A DNA stretch of 7,648 nt from an uncultured Oscillospiraceae bacterium. Lineage in GTDB: Bacteria > Bacillota > Clostridia > Oscillospirales > Ruminococcaceae. The DNA lies in NCBI GenBank assembly GCA_904502045.1, contig CAJGEB010000045.1, positions 1 through 7,648 of the forward strand, given 5' to 3'. Numbering within the stretch: position 1 is the stretch's first letter; each line of letters starts with the position of its first letter. The notes under the pieces are model-generated. The model was not told the DNA's origin and did no database searches. It saw only the letters and a list, made by a program, of their open reading frames with translations. This document shows positions 5,918-7,648 of this stretch, piece by piece. The translations under genes were made by a program, and so were the position numbers.

Positions 5918-7201
5918 CTACACTTTGGCGGACTGCTTTTTTTCGGCAAAATGCTTTTGGTAAAGTATCTCGGTAGCGAAAGCAAGCTTGGTAACGACGT
6001 TTTCTTTTTTGGGGTAGCAGTAGAAGGAGTCGTTTTCGGTGGAGATATCAATACAATCGAAGGGCTTGATGTAGCAGTAGTCATATTCGATGTGCAGGCT
6101 GTTATTTTCGATGGGAGTACGGTTGATGAAATAATCCGCGTTGTTATAGTTTCCTTCAAGGGTAAAGCCTTTTTCGATGTCGTGAGTAAGACGGGCGTTA
6201 CCTAAAGGAATAAATTTCCAGCAGCGCGGGAAGGAGTAGACCTCAACCTCGTCGCTGAAGGAATATTCCCCGTTTTCAATCTGGAGTTTTACTTGTTCGC
6301 GCTCCCACGCAAACCAATCGGGAACGTGTGAAAACTCGGTTTCGCCGTTGAGAGCCGAAAGAGTACCGTCTTCATTAAGGGTCCAGCGCTTACCGCACTC
6401 GCGGCAGAATATCTCAGTACCCTCAGACGCCATCTTTGATTCGGTCATACAGTGCGGACAATGGTAAAGTATCTTGTGCATACCTTCTGCGCGGAACGGT
6501 TCCTTAATGAGTATACCGTTTTCTTTTTGGTAGCGGTAGTCGTCATACTCAAGTGCTTTTCTCACCGCAGCGTTTATCTCTTCAACCGACATTTGCTGTA
6601 CCTGCTCTGCAGTAAGAATCTGCGTCATAGTAGTGTGCAGAGGGACTTTGCGCTTTTTGCGGAAATTCCAAAAGGGCGAGTGGAGATAATTTCCGTGATG
6701 CACAACGGCTACTACGGGAACCTTATTCATACGAATGAGTTTACCCAAAGAATCGGGCATATAAGAGGTGACACCGCAGGGGGAATATCTCGCTTCGGGG
6801 TACATTGAAAGGATATCGCCTTTTTTTATTACGTGGCGAATTGATTTAACTAAATTGAGGTCCATTGTAAACTTACGGGTACAGATAGCACCGATAAGCT
6901 CCAGAAGCCAAGGACGGCGGTAGTAGCCATCAATGCTGACAACATTATTCACTCTGTGCGGAAGGGTTCCCATGGCGCAAAGCTCAAAATCAATAAAATA
7001 CATGTGGTTGCTGAGCAATATGTAGGGCGGCTTGAGTCCTTCCATATTAATTTTTTCCACCTTGTACTTTTTACCTATAAGAACGATTTTGGATAACAGC
7101 CAGATAAGATATGTTAGGATAATGGGCTGTCTGATGGGACGTTTTCCCGAATTATAACGCTTTTTGTTTTTGTAGTTTACATCAATATTCAAAAAATTCA
7201 C
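5918..7201 (-). CDS. PlsC-family acyltransferase with internal zinc ribbon and extra C-terminal domain
   Basis: The protein has 427 residues from GTG 7201, or 424 from TTG 7192; numbering uses the longer form. A hydrophobic stretch (26-43) may bind the membrane. The glycerolphosphate acyltransferase core follows: HX4D catalytic motif H66-D71 in LLSNHMYFIDFEL, a substrate motif MYPEARYSP with E136 and R138, and VPVVAVVHHGNY (161-172). This predicts transfer of an acyl chain to a lysophospholipid, glycerolipid or related acceptor at the inner membrane face. Residues 246-272 form a zinc ribbon, C248-PH-C251 and C266-RE-C269. Residues 280-427 are an aromatic-rich, probably beta-rich domain that I do not recognise. 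Ordinary PlsC enzymes are about 200-250 residues, so nearly half of this protein is additional. Start choice: GAGGAG (7208-7203) is only 1 base from GTG 7201 and 10 bases from TTG 7192; the TTG looks better spaced. The acceptor is unknown. Confidence 0.85.
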   Translation of the reverse strand: MNFLNIDVNYKNKKRYNSGKRPIRQPIILTYLIWLLSKIVLIGKKYKVEKINMEGLKPPYILLSNHMYFIDFELCAMGTLPHRVNNVVSIDGYYRRPWLLELIGAICTRKFTMDLNLVKSIRHVIKKGDILSMYPEARYSPCGVTSYMPDSLGKLIRMNKVPVVAVVHHGNYLHSPFWNFRKKRKVPLHTTMTQILTAEQVQQMSVEEINAAVRKALEYDDYRYQKENGILIKEPFRAEGMHKILYHCPHCMTESKMASEGTEIFCRECGKRWTLNEDGTLSALNGETEFSHVPDWFAWEREQVKLQIENGEYSFSDEVEVYSFPRCWKFIPLGNARLTHDIEKGFTLEGNYNNADYFINRTPIENNSLHIEYDYCYIKPFDCIDISTENDSFYCYPKKENVVTKLAFATEILYQKHFAEKKQSAKV

Positions 7202-7225
7202 ACTCCTCGAAAATGATTTTAACCT

Positions 7226-7231
7226 ATTATA
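7226..7231 (-). promoter_or_regulatory. Probable -10 element of the acyltransferase gene
   Basis: TATAAT on the - strand (7231-7226) would start transcription near 7219, leaving an untranslated leader of roughly 18-27 bases that contains GAGGAG. No good -35 is found at normal spacing; the hexamer 17 bases upstream is AGTAAA, the exact complement of the opposite promoter's -35. The region is AT-rich, so chance matches are easy. Confidence 0.4.
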
Positions 7232-7248
7232 ATAAAAAAAGCAAGAAG

Positions 7249-7277
7249 TTTACTTTTTCCATATAAAGTGATATGAT
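7249..7277 (+). promoter_or_regulatory. Sigma-A-type promoter for the alpha/beta hydrolase gene
   Basis: TTTACT (7249-7254) and TATGAT (7272-7277) are 17 bases apart, matching TTGACA/TATAAT at four and five of six positions. The predicted start near 7284 gives a very short leader with GGAGG at 7289-7293. It faces away from the acyltransferase promoter; the two share the 96-base intergenic region. Confidence 0.6.
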
Positions 7278-7297
7278 AATATAAGAACGGAGGCAAA

Positions 7298-7648
7298 ATG
7301 ATGGATATTTTTTGGATAGTTGTGGGAATAATTGCATTTTTGATTGTTTTGGTATTTACAACTTCGTACATTTGTTTCAGATTGACGTTTTATGCGGTCA
7401 GAAAAGAGAAAAATAGCGAGGAATTTACTTTGCCGCCCGGAAAAATATACGAGCAATACCGTGATATAATGTTTAAGTGGATGAAGGAAAGCAGGGAGAT
7501 ACCCTTTAAAGAGGTGGAGATAACCTCATTTGACGGACTTGTGCTTAAGGGGAAATATTATGAGGGGGAGCCGGGAGCTCCGGTTGAGCTTATGATGCAC
7601 GGTTACCGCGGAGAAGCCGAGAGAGATCTTTGCGGCGGAATACAGAGA
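7298..7648 (+). CDS. Membrane-anchored alpha/beta hydrolase, N-terminal part (3' truncated by window edge)
   Basis: The frame stays open from ATG 7298 to the last base, giving 117 residues without a stop. GGAGG (7289-7293) lies 4 bases before this ATG and 7 bases before the adjacent in-frame ATG 7301, so either Met may be used. Residues 4-27 are one strongly hydrophobic segment, an uncleaved signal anchor or transmembrane helix followed by positive residues (RLTFYAVRKEK). After a linker comes the start of an alpha/beta hydrolase fold: a strand pair ITSFDGLVLKGKYYE (75-89) and then ELMMHGYRGEAERDLCGG (97-114), where H101-G102 begins the oxyanion-hole loop typical of YqkD-like and related serine hydrolases. 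The catalytic Ser, Asp and His lie beyond the window, so activity and substrate (ester, peptide or lipid) cannot be judged. Confidence 0.82.
   Translation, partial: MMDIFWIVVGIIAFLIVLVFTTSYICFRLTFYAVRKEKNSEEFTLPPGKIYEQYRDIMFKWMKESREIPFKEVEITSFDGLVLKGKYYEGEPGAPVELMMHGYRGEAERDLCGGIQR

Noticed and set aside
5861..6205. Open + strand frame of 114 codons with a hydrophobic, valine-rich product
   Set aside because: It is antisense to the acyltransferase gene and runs through its terminator hairpin; it has no ribosome binding site and a low-complexity product with no family likeness.
6452..6808. Open + strand frame of 118 codons
   Set aside because: It lies wholly antisense to the zinc-ribbon acyltransferase, whose motifs are unmistakable; no ribosome binding site or recognisable domain.
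7250..7456. A 68-codon - strand frame covering the hydrolase promoter and start
   Set aside because: It overlaps the better supported promoter, ribosome binding site and transmembrane start of the + strand hydrolase; the product has no family likeness.

Overview
The window looks like chromosomal DNA of a Gram-positive Bacillota bacterium, probably a gut-type Clostridia (Ruminococcaceae/Eubacteriales-like). The grounds are strong AAGGAG-type ribosome binding sites, short intergenic gaps, intrinsic terminators, GTG/TTG starts beside ATG, and the protein types present. The genus cannot be settled from the sequence alone. No mobile element, CRISPR array, rRNA or tRNA is visible.

Left part (1-4533, + strand): an aromatic amino acid operon that begins upstream of the window. 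It holds the C-terminal two thirds of chorismate synthase (aroC), a bifunctional chorismate mutase-prephenate dehydratase with an ACT domain (pheA, P-protein), a fused shikimate dehydrogenase-shikimate kinase (aroE-aroK in one 406-residue chain), and a type II 3-dehydroquinate dehydratase (aroQ). Together these supply steps 3, 4, 5 and 7 of the shikimate pathway and then carry chorismate to phenylpyruvate. The steps not seen (DAHP synthase, DHQ synthase, EPSP synthase) may lie upstream. The genes are tightly packed: twice the Shine-Dalgarno sequence begins inside the stop codon of the preceding gene. After an 86-base gap comes a ten-helix DMT/EamA transporter, possibly an exporter of a pathway product, whose Shine-Dalgarno sequence is separated from its start codon by a perfect small hairpin. 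A hairpin at 4541-4564 ends the operon and, by its symmetry, can also end the converging gene.

Middle (4581-5762, - strand): an ArsB/NhaD/SLC13-type (ion transporter superfamily) permease with its own extended -10 promoter. Its substrate is unknown.

Right part (5918-7201, - strand): a PlsC-type acyltransferase (HX4D, PEAR motifs) that unusually carries a four-cysteine zinc ribbon and a further C-terminal domain. Its terminator lies at 5873-5904. Divergent from it, from 7298 to the window end on the + strand, is the first 117 residues of a membrane-anchored alpha/beta hydrolase with its own promoter. These right-hand genes look like ordinary single-gene units with lipid, envelope or transport roles; nothing ties them to the aromatic operon.

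I do not see a clearly new biological system. The points most worth following up are the AroE-AroK fusion, the hairpin spacer before the transporter, the link between that transporter and the aromatic pathway, and the zinc-ribbon acyltransferase.
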